Origin: CAJXNP01 sp050305935
GTDB taxonomy: Bacteria > Bacteroidota > Bacteroidia > Cytophagales > Cyclobacteriaceae
DNA length: 13,385 bases
Direction: 5' to 3'
NCBI GenBank assembly: GCA_050305935.1
Contig: JBNLGG010000092.1
Location: forward strand, 1 to 13,385
In this document: piece by piece, positions 6,801 through 13,385 of the stretch
Position numbering within the stretch: position 1 is the stretch's first letter
How the letters are laid out: the number at the start of each line of letters is the position of its first letter
The notes under the pieces: model-generated
What the model saw: only the letters and a program-made list of their open reading frames with translations
Database searches by the model: none
Told to the model about the DNA's origin: nothing
Program-made: the position numbers and the translations under genes

Positions 6801-9059
6801 GTCAATGAGCTGCCCTCTTAACATGTCATCGGGTATCTGGGGAGCCCCATTGTTCAGATGAAAGACAACATCAAAAATGTGTTCCGGTAATTTTGCAGGG
6901 GTTATATTTTCCAGCATTTTCCTTCCGACCTTCAGGTGGAGCATGGGCTTCATGTCTTCAGGTACCATCAAATAGGAAGCCTGCCTGATCCTGTCGTGAG
7001 AAAACTTATACCGGATATTTTTACCCTTCCCGTTTCTGTTAAAATTGTACTGTAAGTGTATGTAGTCAGGATTGTCACTCATGGCGAAAATATATTGGTG
7101 TTTCACCAGGTGATAGAGGCTTTCTTCCACATCTTTCCATTTCCTGTTGCTAATATAGCTGAGCGTTTCCAGGTCAAAAGAATCCCCCACACATGCCCCA
7201 AGGATCAATACTTCTTTTTGACGTTCGTCAATCCTTTCAATTTTGGAAATCATGAATTCCACCACATTGTCGGTGAAGGTCATCTTTTTCATCCCGTCCC
7301 AATCGATTAACCAGTTACCTTCTGATCCATCCCATTGAAAACTGATCAGCTTATTTTCATAGATGGATTGGAGAAACTGATTAATGAAAAAGGGATTTCC
7401 TGCTGTTTTTGCAAGGACAATTTTCGCCAGGGCTGCACATTGTTCCTTTTCGAGTAGCAGGGTGTCGCTAACCAGTTCACTGATGTCTTTTAGTGTCAGC
7501 TCTCCAAGATAAATGTTATTTACCTGTATGGCACTTTTCAATTCCTGCACCATCATGGCCGTAGGATGTGTCTGATCCACCTCATTTTGCCGGTAGGCTC
7601 CGATGAAGTAAAAATTGTTTATTTCATCATCGCAAATTATTTTTTTCAGCAGATGCAGCGATGAAGCGTCAGCCCATTGCATATCGTCAATAAACAATAT
7701 GATAGGGTGCTCCTTCGTAGCCAGCGCCTTGACAAATTTCAGGAAGGTATAGTCAAAGCTATTTTGAGCCTCATTGATTCCTAATTTGTCCGGTGTTCTT
7801 TGTTTGCCAATTATCAGTTCAAGATTGGGGATAAGGTCTGCAATGAGTTTCCCTTCGCGACCCAGTGTATCCTGCAATGTAGTTTTCCAATAGTCCAGCT
7901 TTTCTTCCGGCTCCGATAGCAGGAGGTTCACCAGGTGAGTGATGGCATCCACGAGGGCATAATATGGAATGTCTTTTTGAAACTGTTCAAACTTTCCCTG
8001 GATGAAATAGCCATTCTTTTTTGTGAGTGGTTTATGCACCTCATAGATCAAAGTAGTCTTACCCGCCCCGGAATTTCCGGTGATGAAGGTTGCTTCCTTA
8101 CCGTTCCCGGATCGGCTTATTGAATTCAACAGGGCTTTTGATTCATCCACCCTGCCATATAATTTGGACGGGATGAGAAATTTATCCGGCCTGTCTCTCT
8201 TACCAATTTTAAATTCTTCAATATTTATCTGAAGGCTCAATTGGCTGTAGCAGTCCTGTAGGTCAGCCAGGACACCAGTGGAGGTTTGATACCTCCTTTC
8301 CATGTTTTTGGAGAGCAGCTTTTTGACGATTTCAGAAATGACCTGTGGAATTCCGGGATTCAACTCTACGAGGGGCGTTGGCTCGATGGCAAGATGTGCA
8401 TGGATGAGTTCCATAGAATCCTGGGAACTAAAGGGCAATTGTCCGGAAAACAATTCGTATAACACCACACCCAATGAGTACAGATCAGACCGCAGATCAA
8501 CGACATGGTTCACTCTGCCCGTCTGCTCGGGTGAAATATAGCCCAAGGTTCCGGCTACGTAATTCGACACAGTCCGTATCTCTGACTTTGTATTTAACCG
8601 GGTTGCGAGGCCGAAGTCGATGAGGTGAACTTCATAGGAGGGTGTGATCAGGATATTGTGAGAATTGATGTCCTTGTGGATAATGTCGTCATGATGGACT
8701 TGATCAAGGATTTCACAGATCGATATAGCAATCTTCAGCTTTTCTATAAAGGGAACTGTTTCCTTAAGAATGAATCCTTTTAATGTCATTCCGTCTACAT
8801 ACTCCAGCCTGACGGCGGGCCTGCCATTTAAGGTGACCTGCCCCAGTGATTTTCTCACCCCTTCTATTTCCAGGTTTTTTAAGATAAAATCCTCATTGAG
8901 TATTTGGGTAGAGTAGGGGTAGAAATTCCTTTCTTCCCTGATCACCTTAATCAATACCGGGTGGTTGAATTCACTTTCCTCCTGGTAATAAATGAGTGAA
9001 TTTTTCCCTTCCGCTACCTTTCTGACTTCATTTTCCGCCAATTGTAAAACATCATCCAT
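3822..9059 (-). CDS. Dual Ser/Thr protein kinase - AAA ATPase - GAF - histidine kinase signalling protein
   Basis: One intact frame of about 1745 codons, numbered from the ATG at 9057-9059; a GTG three codons earlier is the alternative. Residues ~10-275 are a Ser/Thr kinase: Lys in VLIKV (38), catalytic loop HKDINSHN (128-135), DFG (148-150), GTLGYISPEQ (170-179). The Gly-rich loop is degenerate. Residues ~300-560 are a STAND/AAA_16-type NTPase with Walker A GNSGAGKT (328-335) and Walker B LFIDDMQWAD (455-464). Residues ~600-1300 are helical and TPR-like. A GAF domain (~1335-1485) and a short coiled coil follow. The C-terminal histidine kinase has the phospho-acceptor in VVSHDLRSP (H1533), N box N1649, G1 DQGPG (1677-1681) and G2 TGLGLA (1708-1713). 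The layout matches HstK-type trifunctional kinases of cyanobacteria and other bacteria. There is no receiver domain and no membrane segment, so the partner regulator lies elsewhere. The start is 10 bp after the upstream gene, indicating co-transcription. The signal sensed is unknown. Confidence 0.95.
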   Translation of the reverse strand: MDDVLQLAENEVRKVAEGKNSLIYYQEESEFNHPVLIKVIREERNFYPYSTQILNEDFILKNLEIEGVRKSLGQVTLNGRPAVRLEYVDGMTLKGFILKETVPFIEKLKIAISICEILDQVHHDDIIHKDINSHNILITPSYEVHLIDFGLATRLNTKSEIRTVSNYVAGTLGYISPEQTGRVNHVVDLRSDLYSLGVVLYELFSGQLPFSSQDSMELIHAHLAIEPTPLVELNPGIPQVISEIVKKLLSKNMERRYQTSTGVLADLQDCYSQLSLQINIEEFKIGKRDRPDKFLIPSKLYGRVDESKALLNSISRSGNGKEATFITGNSGAGKTTLIYEVHKPLTKKNGYFIQGKFEQFQKDIPYYALVDAITHLVNLLLSEPEEKLDYWKTTLQDTLGREGKLIADLIPNLELIIGKQRTPDKLGINEAQNSFDYTFLKFVKALATKEHPIILFIDDMQWADASSLHLLKKIICDDEINNFYFIGAYRQNEVDQTHPTAMMVQELKSAIQVNNIYLGELTLKDISELVSDTLLLEKEQCAALAKIVLAKTAGNPFFINQFLQSIYENKLISFQWDGSEGNWLIDWDGMKKMTFTDNVVEFMISKIERIDERQKEVLILGACVGDSFDLETLSYISNRKWKDVEESLYHLVKHQYIFAMSDNPDYIHLQYNFNRNGKGKNIRYKFSHDRIRQASYLMVPEDMKPMLHLKVGRKMLENITPAKLPEHIFDVVFHLNNGAPQIPDDMLRGQLIDLNYKAACKAKASAAYQNALFHYERSIAYIQLDSSVEGHPAHINVFTETMECAYLTGNYHRMEELGKQVFAMTDDIYERLGAYRVTIYSLIARNKYKDATRLGLDVLKNFNVRFPEQPAKPQIIASFINTALRLGNKKASYFRQLPPITDKKALAILEIILSFASAAYHVTPELFPVIILKMIRLSLKYGASGDLVATYGSLGIIFCGIVDKIDDGYAFGTESIKMLDEFPNTRHVRSRTKLIFATFINHWKDHLKKSLPILLESYRDGLETGDQEFAAGSIFVHSYHSFLLGEPLRAILDRQADFHRKIGQLNQKSYEYYNSIDYQTIINLSQKTDNPAKLSGEVFDESCFLENEDGQDMRNDKTALFHYHFCKMCLHYFSDEFEKALAHSDQLKKLDVAISSPFIPQHLFYDALIGLEICQNTVFKSTRRTWLKRIKANHAKLKKWMGHAPMNFRHKVSIIEAGIHFVFKKDHQKTRNLFEEGILEASVNGYTNDLAVACEMAGNYYWSLGDTTQKTEYLKKAYAAYQKWGIAIKLKKLSNYSGEQVKSFEQNDITSSTFMELKSNISQLDVSTIIKASSAITGEIKLKKLVHQLLKIVTQNAGAQCGAFVLNTDNQMQVQATIDEKGKITEPQDGSHYSPDCYSDRIVQYVDRTGESLVIEDALADDRFLDDEYIQAKKCRSVLCFPIVSKKKRNGFIFLENNLTTGVFDEKRVEILKLLSGQMAVSLENALLYDSLEQKVEERTYELEQQRNELRNKNNELTNLNQEKDDLINVVSHDLRSPLNQIKGLAQLTLMEITNERVVDYTGKMIEAADRLNNMISRILDISAIEAQKIELKPERVDVVSLVRQVVDSFSQTAKKKQIELVANSNVTEGNIRIDKNYFIQILENLMSNAIKFSNLNGNVEVSINYGKELVTIEVKDQGPGISEADQKILFNKFQRLSAKPTAGEKSTGLGLAIVKRYVDAMEGKLWCESEQGKGASFILEFPVK

Positions 9060-9069
9060 GATATACACA

Positions 9070-9750
9070 TTAAGGAGCTATGGCATAGGCAAGCACAGCG
9101 CTTCCCATAATCCAAAGCCCTTCAAGTATTCCCAAAACAATCGCCAATACATAGTTTCTCTTGCTAGCTATCAGGTAAATGCATACCGGCAGAAGCAAGG
9201 AGATTAACGCCTCACAAATAATGATATAATATGGTGCGTTCCAGATCATCGAAACATGTTGATACCACCACCATCCGGCATCTTTTGCAAAATTTTCATA
9301 AAAGGGAATATACAAACCACCAGCTATGGCCATTATGATCGAAGAGGTGAGTACCCCTTTCCATCGGATCAGCAGCAAACAATAATACCCCAACTGAACA
9401 AAAACATTTGCCCAGGCAAAAGGCATGTACAAGGGAGAACTTATTATCATGGGCTCATTTTTTGGATAGATGAGTGCATGGATCCCGGCCACAGAATAAT
9501 GATCGGCCCAGAGTTCAAGGATACCGCCCATCAAGCCGAAAACCAAAAGAAGATATATCAAGCGGCTGTTTCTGACAATGGCATAGATGATAAAGGCCAC
9601 AAAGCACAGGTAGGTAATAATTGAAGCAGATAAAGCCCCGGCCTTTAAAATTGAGCTGCCCAAGGCCCAGATCATCATAAGTGCCTGGGAACCTACGATA
9701 AACCATGTCGTGCTCTTGCTAACACCCGAAAAAATACCTTGATTGTTCAT
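9070..9750 (-). CDS. Multi-pass membrane protein (about 7 TM), unknown function
   Basis: This 226-residue hydrophobic protein has about seven predicted membrane segments (near 15-36, 40-60, 63-82, 104-128, 133-152, 174-194 and 199-221). Polar residues sit within or beside membrane segments: E79 and the WADH stretch after TM3, SPLYMPFAW (105-113), FYEN after TM5 (150-153), the aromatic run WWWYQH (160-165) and NAPYY before TM6. The layout and the SPLYMPFAW block resemble DUF6989-type proteins as I remember them, but this was not checked. Its ATG overlaps the TGA of the upstream MpaB-like gene (ATGA), a sign of translational coupling, and the kinase gene starts 10 bp after its stop. It may be a sensor or membrane partner for the kinase, or handle a substrate of the oxygenase; both are inference. 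No catalytic residues of a known membrane enzyme were recognised. Confidence 0.85.
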   Translation of the reverse strand: MNNQGIFSGVSKSTTWFIVGSQALMMIWALGSSILKAGALSASIITYLCFVAFIIYAIVRNSRLIYLLLVFGLMGGILELWADHYSVAGIHALIYPKNEPMIISSPLYMPFAWANVFVQLGYYCLLLIRWKGVLTSSIIMAIAGGLYIPFYENFAKDAGWWWYQHVSMIWNAPYYIIICEALISLLLPVCIYLIASKRNYVLAIVLGILEGLWIMGSAVLAYAIAP

Positions 9751-11063
9751 AATGACAGTTTGTTAGTAGTTTGCTTTTGCCATACTAACCTGTTGCCGAG
9801 AATATCGGGGGTAAGTTGGAGTTTGTTTTCCCACTCATCGTGAAGGTTCCAATCCTTGCACAAACTTGGAGGAATAAAAAAGTGAATGTTTTTTCCGTCG
9901 TTATAATGTTTCAGATAACCTCGCAACAGAAGTTTATTGAATAAACCGGAGATTGCCTGAACGATATGCGAATGTTCCTGCACATGACTTATTTTCTTTG
10001 ATAGGAACTTGCTGATCAACATCACCACTCTTTCTTTTATGCCCTGAATTTCCTTAAGTCCTATAGTAGCGGCCAGATCGACTCCTGTCGCGGCTGACAT
10101 GTCCTGAAAGAAAAACCACATCATGTATTCCGAGACTCCATTAAAAATGGTACCCGGAATAATAGCGTCGATAAAATCGATGGCAGATTGCGTCAGTTCT
10201 ACCCCTTCCTGGGAGGGGGCGGATTGATGCTTCAGGATTTTTGTTGCCAGTTCCCAACTGTCTTTTTCGGTGCCTGGTAGCAGACTGCCATCTACACCCA
10301 TTAAATATCCGATAACCTGCCAGCAATGTATGTACGCCTCTTTTTGATTTTCCGTTAATTCGACATTCAGGTTTTTGAGGCCATTAAGAATAATAGGGCC
10401 AAAAGACATGAGTGTTCCCGCCATGTCCTCTTGGTTGATAGGCTCTCCGTAGGCGTCAACATCCCAGCCTTTAGGGTTGTATTTGGCATGTTTTAGAAAA
10501 TAGCGAATAGATGCGTGGATTAGCCGTACTTTCTGAATGGTAACAACACCATTGCCTTTTGCTTTCAGGCCTCCAGGCGACATGGTGTTTACTACCATCT
10601 GGGCTGTTTCCATTAGCCTTCTGATCAGTGGGTCGATACTTCCGCCCCTGTATGACGTTCGACCGGTGGCGTATAGTACTTTCGCACCCTTGGCACATGT
10701 GTAGCACATGGGCAATGAGAGGACATTCAGAAGCAAAAAAATCTCCGGGCCAAACAGACTGAACACCACTTCTCCGGTTCGTAGCTTCTCGTTGTCGGCC
10801 CATTTGGGGAGGATGCTTGTTCTGTCAAAATAGCTGGTGATAATGTTTGCCAGGTCATCTGGAAATTTTTTAAACAGTTCAGGGTGGTAGCTGTCATTAG
10901 TGACCAGGGTCAGAAAAATTTCGTTTACGTTCTTTTCATAGCCTTTGGCTATGATTTGAGCAATCACCTCATCGGCAATCGGGTCGGTGTGCTTCCTTTT
11001 TTCTTCTAAAAAATCATCTGTAATGACTTTCAGGCTAAATGGATTAGGATTTGTTGTAGTCAT
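9747..11063 (-). CDS. MpaB / latex-clearing-protein-like oxygenase (DUF2236 family)
   Basis: This 438-residue soluble protein has no signal peptide and opens an apparent operon. The core signature is R149-L-M-E152-T153 (RRLMETAQMV), followed by MSPGGLKAKGNG (161-172) and VRLIHASIR (179-187), then a GEPINQEDMAGTLMSFG block and YLMGVDGSLLP (253-263). This order is that of the oxygenase MpaB/DUF2236 superfamily, which includes the b-type haem rubber oxygenase Lcp; H183 would be the proximal haem ligand. Characterised relatives cleave isoprenoid chains (rubber, or mycophenolic-acid intermediates in fungi), but most bacterial members have no known substrate. Lcp proteins have R-K-T in the distal site; here the Lys position reads as Glu. 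The gene overlaps the following membrane-protein gene by ATGA. Without a signal peptide it should act in the cytoplasm, unlike secreted Lcp. The family call is firm, the reaction is not. Confidence 0.85.
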   Translation of the reverse strand: MTTTNPNPFSLKVITDDFLEEKRKHTDPIADEVIAQIIAKGYEKNVNEIFLTLVTNDSYHPELFKKFPDDLANIITSYFDRTSILPKWADNEKLRTGEVVFSLFGPEIFLLLNVLSLPMCYTCAKGAKVLYATGRTSYRGGSIDPLIRRLMETAQMVVNTMSPGGLKAKGNGVVTIQKVRLIHASIRYFLKHAKYNPKGWDVDAYGEPINQEDMAGTLMSFGPIILNGLKNLNVELTENQKEAYIHCWQVIGYLMGVDGSLLPGTEKDSWELATKILKHQSAPSQEGVELTQSAIDFIDAIIPGTIFNGVSEYMMWFFFQDMSAATGVDLAATIGLKEIQGIKERVVMLISKFLSKKISHVQEHSHIVQAISGLFNKLLLRGYLKHYNDGKNIHFFIPPSLCKDWNLHDEWENKLQLTPDILGNRLVWQKQTTNKLSL

Positions 11064-11189
11064 TGAAATAAAATAATTGCGTCTCTATTGTGTGTGTTAG
11101 CCGTAAACTACGAAAAATATTATTTTATCTAAATTTTACCAGACGAAAAAGTGAGAAATTTACCTGTAAAAATGATAACAGGATGGTTT

Positions 11190-11864
11190 TTACTCCTCCA
11201 CAAGACTCACCACCTCATTGCTGTCGAGTGCATAGAAGTATCCCAGTGCACTATTGCTGAAATTGGTAAGGATATTGGCTGGGTCCGAACGAAGGATATT
11301 TACCCTGCACCATTCGGTTTCAGCAAAACGGTCCGCAGGTATTCGTAATAATCATCGGTAAGGTAATGTCTTCTTTCGGTGATATTCCGGGTTTGTTCCA
11401 TAACGGCTTCGGATTTGTGATCCATTGGAACAAACCTTTTTTTTTCAACAGGTTCATGGACGCATTGACCACCGCTTTCTTCAAAAACGCTTACGGAGTT
11501 ACTGTAAAAATGAGTCGATTTCTCTTTTTCCACAACTGGGTAAATACCACCAGCATGGAATCATGGGTCAGGTCTTCTCCGCGGAGAATATTAACACCCG
11601 GCTTTTGCATCATGGCATGAAGAAAAGTTCCTTGAAGTCCTCATCGCGGATCATTGGTACTCAATTGGGTAAATGGAGGCAGAACATACGATCGACATTT
11701 TTCCGAAATAAATGGACTTCGAGGAATATATCAGTATTGGTTTTGTTAAACGTGCTTATCAGGCATTGATCATCACAATCAACAGGTTTGCCGTCTACGT
11801 CGTTTTTTTGCATTTGAAAAAATACACTTACAACTGCCTCAAACCTCCCAATCCGGGCAATTTC
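11190..11864 (-). pseudogene. Frameshifted gene remnant, possibly DUF4249-like envelope protein
   Basis: No intact frame exists here, yet the minus strand reads as protein in pieces that switch frame. A piece after the TAA at 11865-11867 contains VVSVFFQMQKNDVDGKPVD and FLEVHLFRKN, up to a TGA at 11661-11663. Next is IRDEDFKELFFMP in the same frame after that stop. Then come GVNILRGEDLTHDSMLVVF, THFYSNSVSVFEESGGQC with YLTDDYYEYLRTVLLK, and finally NILRSDPANILTNFSN with ALGYFYALDSNEVVSLVEE, ending at TAA 11190-11192. At least four disablements are needed to join them. The last pieces recall the C-terminal part of DUF4249 proteins of Bacteroidota (a YYEYL-like block, then NI..., then LGYF), which are lipoproteins linked to TonB-dependent uptake. 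That family match is tentative. The N-terminus and any lipobox are not seen. Plus-strand frames over the region look like shadows. Confidence 0.5.
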
Positions 11865-11977
11865 TTACCTGCATCGTTAGTATTCCAAAAATTACTGATT
11901 TTAAGGGCTTTATTCATTAAATTAGTACAAGCAACACAAATTGAAGCAAATAAAACCAGCACAAAAGACCTTTTGCA

Positions 11978-13252
11978 ATGATTGAAAAATGTATTTATGA
12001 TGTATATAAACGGGATGAGCGGGTGATCATCCCCGAATTTGGCGCCATTATTTATTCCGATTACTCCGACGAAGCAGACTTTAATGCCTATCTGAATTTT
12101 GATGATGGCAAGGTGGCGGGTGAGATGCAAAAACAGATGAAACTCTCCGAAGAAGAAGCAACCGCTACACTGGAAAAATTTGTAGACAATATTTCAAAAC
12201 AAATAGATAACGGCAAGACGGTGTTAATTGAAGGGATCGGGTACATGTCAAGGGATGAAGATGGCTCAATCGTCATTCAGAAAACGGGAACTATTTCCGA
12301 GCCGGTAGTGGAGGAAAAAGAAGAAACGAAAGTAGAGAAAGAGGAAACGCCGACGCCAGCCGCAATGAAAGAGGAAGAGGAAAAAGTGGAAGAGCCTGTT
12401 GAAGTTAACGTGGAACAGGAAGACGAAATTCAAATCGAAGCGGAGGAGGAAGATTTGGAAGAAGTTGAATCATCAGAGATTGAGCCGGAAGAGACAGAAA
12501 AGAGAGAAACTACAGTTGCGGAAGAGGGAACTCACTATGGCAGCACTTTTATTCATGGCGAAGATATCGAACTTGAATCCGAAGGTGAGGGGGCGGAAGA
12601 GTTTTTTGAGGAAGAAGACCGGCCGGTGTATCATTACGACGAGCCTGAAAAAAAGAATCCGGCCAGGACGATATTGCTGATTGCCCTTCCCTTATTATTG
12701 GTGCTGGCGGCCGGATATTATTACTTTTTTCATTGGAATGATCAGCCTGATGATAGATCTGAGAAATCATCACTGATCACTACCATTCCAACACCAGCCA
12801 AAGAGGACAAAGTAGCGAAAACCGAAGCGCAGGAAGATACCATGAAAGCAGAAACGCAGACAAAGCCAGAAACGCAGACAAAAGCAGAGGAACCATCGAA
12901 GGGAAGCACGTCAACACCCGCTTCAAGCACATCTGAAGATTCCAATAATTTAGCAAGTGTGAAATATGAAGTAGCAGAAAGCAAACAAAATCCTGGCATA
13001 TCATCAACAGGGTACGGAAAATCATACAGCCTGATCCTCGGTAGTTTCAGGGTGGAGAGCAATGCAGATAACTACCTGAAAACACTCCAGTCAAAGGGTT
13101 TGAAGGTGATTAAGTTTCCAGGCAAATATGACTATTACCATGTAGGCTACGAGAATATTGGTGATAAATCGGAAGCGCTTCGACAGTTGACTGTGGTTAG
13201 ACAGGAAAACCCAACCGCCTGGATCATTAATCGGGAATTGATTCGGCTTTGA
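11978..13252 (+). CDS. HU-like (CCDC81-type) and SPOR domain single-pass membrane protein
   Basis: This intact 424-residue protein has four parts. Residues 1-100 form an HU-like fold of the bacterial CCDC81 type (VIIPEFGAIIYS, a helix with LEKFVDNISKQIDNGKTVLIEGIGYM, then an IVIQKTG strand). Residues ~107-225 are a very acidic, Glu-rich linker. A single membrane segment lies at 230-251 (TILLIALPLLLVLAAGYYYF). A Lys/Thr/Ser-rich spacer then leads to a SPOR domain (~347-422: YSLILGSFRVESNADNYLKTL ... YYHVGY ... AWIINREL). SPOR domains bind peptidoglycan stripped of stem peptides at division sites. Positive residues before the membrane segment (KKNPAR) place the N-terminus in the cytoplasm and SPOR in the periplasm. 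This architecture is typical of Bacteroidota and points to a link between the cytoplasmic HU-like domain and the septal wall. ATG 11978 is chosen because it starts the first HU helix. The gene stands alone and ends at a strong terminator. Confidence 0.92.
   Translation: MIEKCIYDVYKRDERVIIPEFGAIIYSDYSDEADFNAYLNFDDGKVAGEMQKQMKLSEEEATATLEKFVDNISKQIDNGKTVLIEGIGYMSRDEDGSIVIQKTGTISEPVVEEKEETKVEKEETPTPAAMKEEEEKVEEPVEVNVEQEDEIQIEAEEEDLEEVESSEIEPEETEKRETTVAEEGTHYGSTFIHGEDIELESEGEGAEEFFEEEDRPVYHYDEPEKKNPARTILLIALPLLLVLAAGYYYFFHWNDQPDDRSEKSSLITTIPTPAKEDKVAKTEAQEDTMKAETQTKPETQTKAEEPSKGSTSTPASSTSEDSNNLASVKYEVAESKQNPGISSTGYGKSYSLILGSFRVESNADNYLKTLQSKGLKVIKFPGKYDYYHVGYENIGDKSEALRQLTVVRQENPTAWIINRELIRL
12849..12882 (+). 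repeat. Short in-frame tandem repeat in the SPOR-protein spacer
   Basis: Two copies of a 16-base identical stretch (cagaaacgcagacaaa) lie 18 bases apart and encode the hexapeptide pair AETQTK/PETQTK in the periplasmic spacer between membrane segment and SPOR domain. It looks like slippage expansion of a flexible linker. Confidence 0.7.
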
Positions 13253-13255
13253 GTT

Positions 13256-13295
13256 AAAAAAAAAGGGGATGGAAAATTACCATCCCCTTTTTTTT
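13256..13295. terminator. Bidirectional Rho-independent terminator
   Basis: A perfect 8-bp stem, ggggatgg (13265-13272) with ccatcccc (13280-13287), encloses a 7-base loop. It is preceded by nine A and followed by eight T. The T-run serves the SPOR-protein gene, which stops 3 bp upstream. The A-run, read on the other strand, serves the convergent gene whose stop codon is at 13310-13312. Confidence 0.93.
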
Positions 13296-13309
13296 AGTCC
13301 AAAGAATCT

Positions 13310-13385
13310 TTAATTCATGCCGGGAGGCGGTAAATCCTTATTCCAGGTTTCTACCTTGATTTTAAGGCTGCCTTCTTTTTGGATC
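13310..13385 (-). CDS. 3' end of a convergent gene cut by the window edge
   Basis: Reading the minus strand from the right edge gives an open frame of 24 codons, IQKEGSLKIKVETWNKDLPPPGMN, then TAA at 13310-13312. The frame is placed just beyond a bidirectional terminator, exactly where a convergent gene should end, and the other two frames fit less well. The tail is too short to assign a family. Because only the last residues are visible, no function is offered. Confidence 0.5.
   Translation of the reverse strand, partial: IQKEGSLKIKVETWNKDLPPPGMN

Noticed and set aside
3822..9059. The large protein was considered as several genes fused by sequencing error.
   Set aside because: The frame is uninterrupted and the domain order matches known trifunctional kinases, so a single gene is the simpler reading.
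11103..11133. Possible Bacteroidota-type promoter (TAGTTTAC with an upstream TTTAGA) for the oxygenase operon on the minus strand.
   Set aside because: The match to TAnnTTTG and TTTG is imperfect and the 17-bp spacing is shorter than the usual 19-21, so I do not call it.
11366..11981. Several plus-strand frames of 80-114 codons upstream of the SPOR gene.
   Set aside because: They overlap each other and are antisense to the frameshifted remnant. Residue patterns are not protein-like.

Overview
The window looks like chromosomal DNA of a Bacteroidota bacterium, probably a Cytophagales-type organism. This is inferred from the content: a protein joining a CCDC81-like HU domain to a SPOR domain, a very large Ser/Thr-kinase/AAA/histidine-kinase fusion, a DUF4256 protein, and start sites without clear Shine-Dalgarno sequences. 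No rRNA, tRNA, CRISPR array or insertion sequence was recognised.

Left part (1-3750). The window opens inside an epoxide hydrolase gene (+), of which only the C-terminal ~190 codons are present. A small orphan ORF (-, 798-1019) follows. Next is a clearly recognisable but dead polyphosphate kinase gene (ppk1, -, 1199-1821), with stops, frameshifts and a large internal deletion. An intact DNA polymerase IV gene (dinB, +) starts only 28 bp from the old ppk1 start. A convergent DUF4256 gene (-) closes this part.

Central part (3822-11063). Three minus-strand genes form a tight unit, read from right to left. They are an MpaB/latex-clearing-protein-like (DUF2236) haem oxygenase family protein, a ~7-TM membrane protein overlapping it by ATGA, and a ~1745-residue signalling protein starting 10 bp further on. 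The signalling protein carries a Ser/Thr kinase, an AAA ATPase, a long helical region, GAF, HisKA and HATPase domains. The DUF4256 gene lies 77 bp downstream and may be read through. The spacing suggests that a putative oxygenase, a membrane protein and a dual-kinase sensor are made together. That combination is the most interesting system here, but its function is not known from the sequence.

Right part (11064-13385). A second, heavily frameshifted minus-strand gene remnant (11190-11864) lies next to an intact plus-strand gene for a membrane-anchored HU-like/SPOR protein, a likely cell-envelope or division factor. A strong bidirectional terminator separates that gene from the 3' end of a convergent gene cut by the window edge.

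Intact genes thus alternate with decaying ones (ppk1 and the 11.2-11.9 kb remnant). This suggests ongoing gene loss around the kinase operon.
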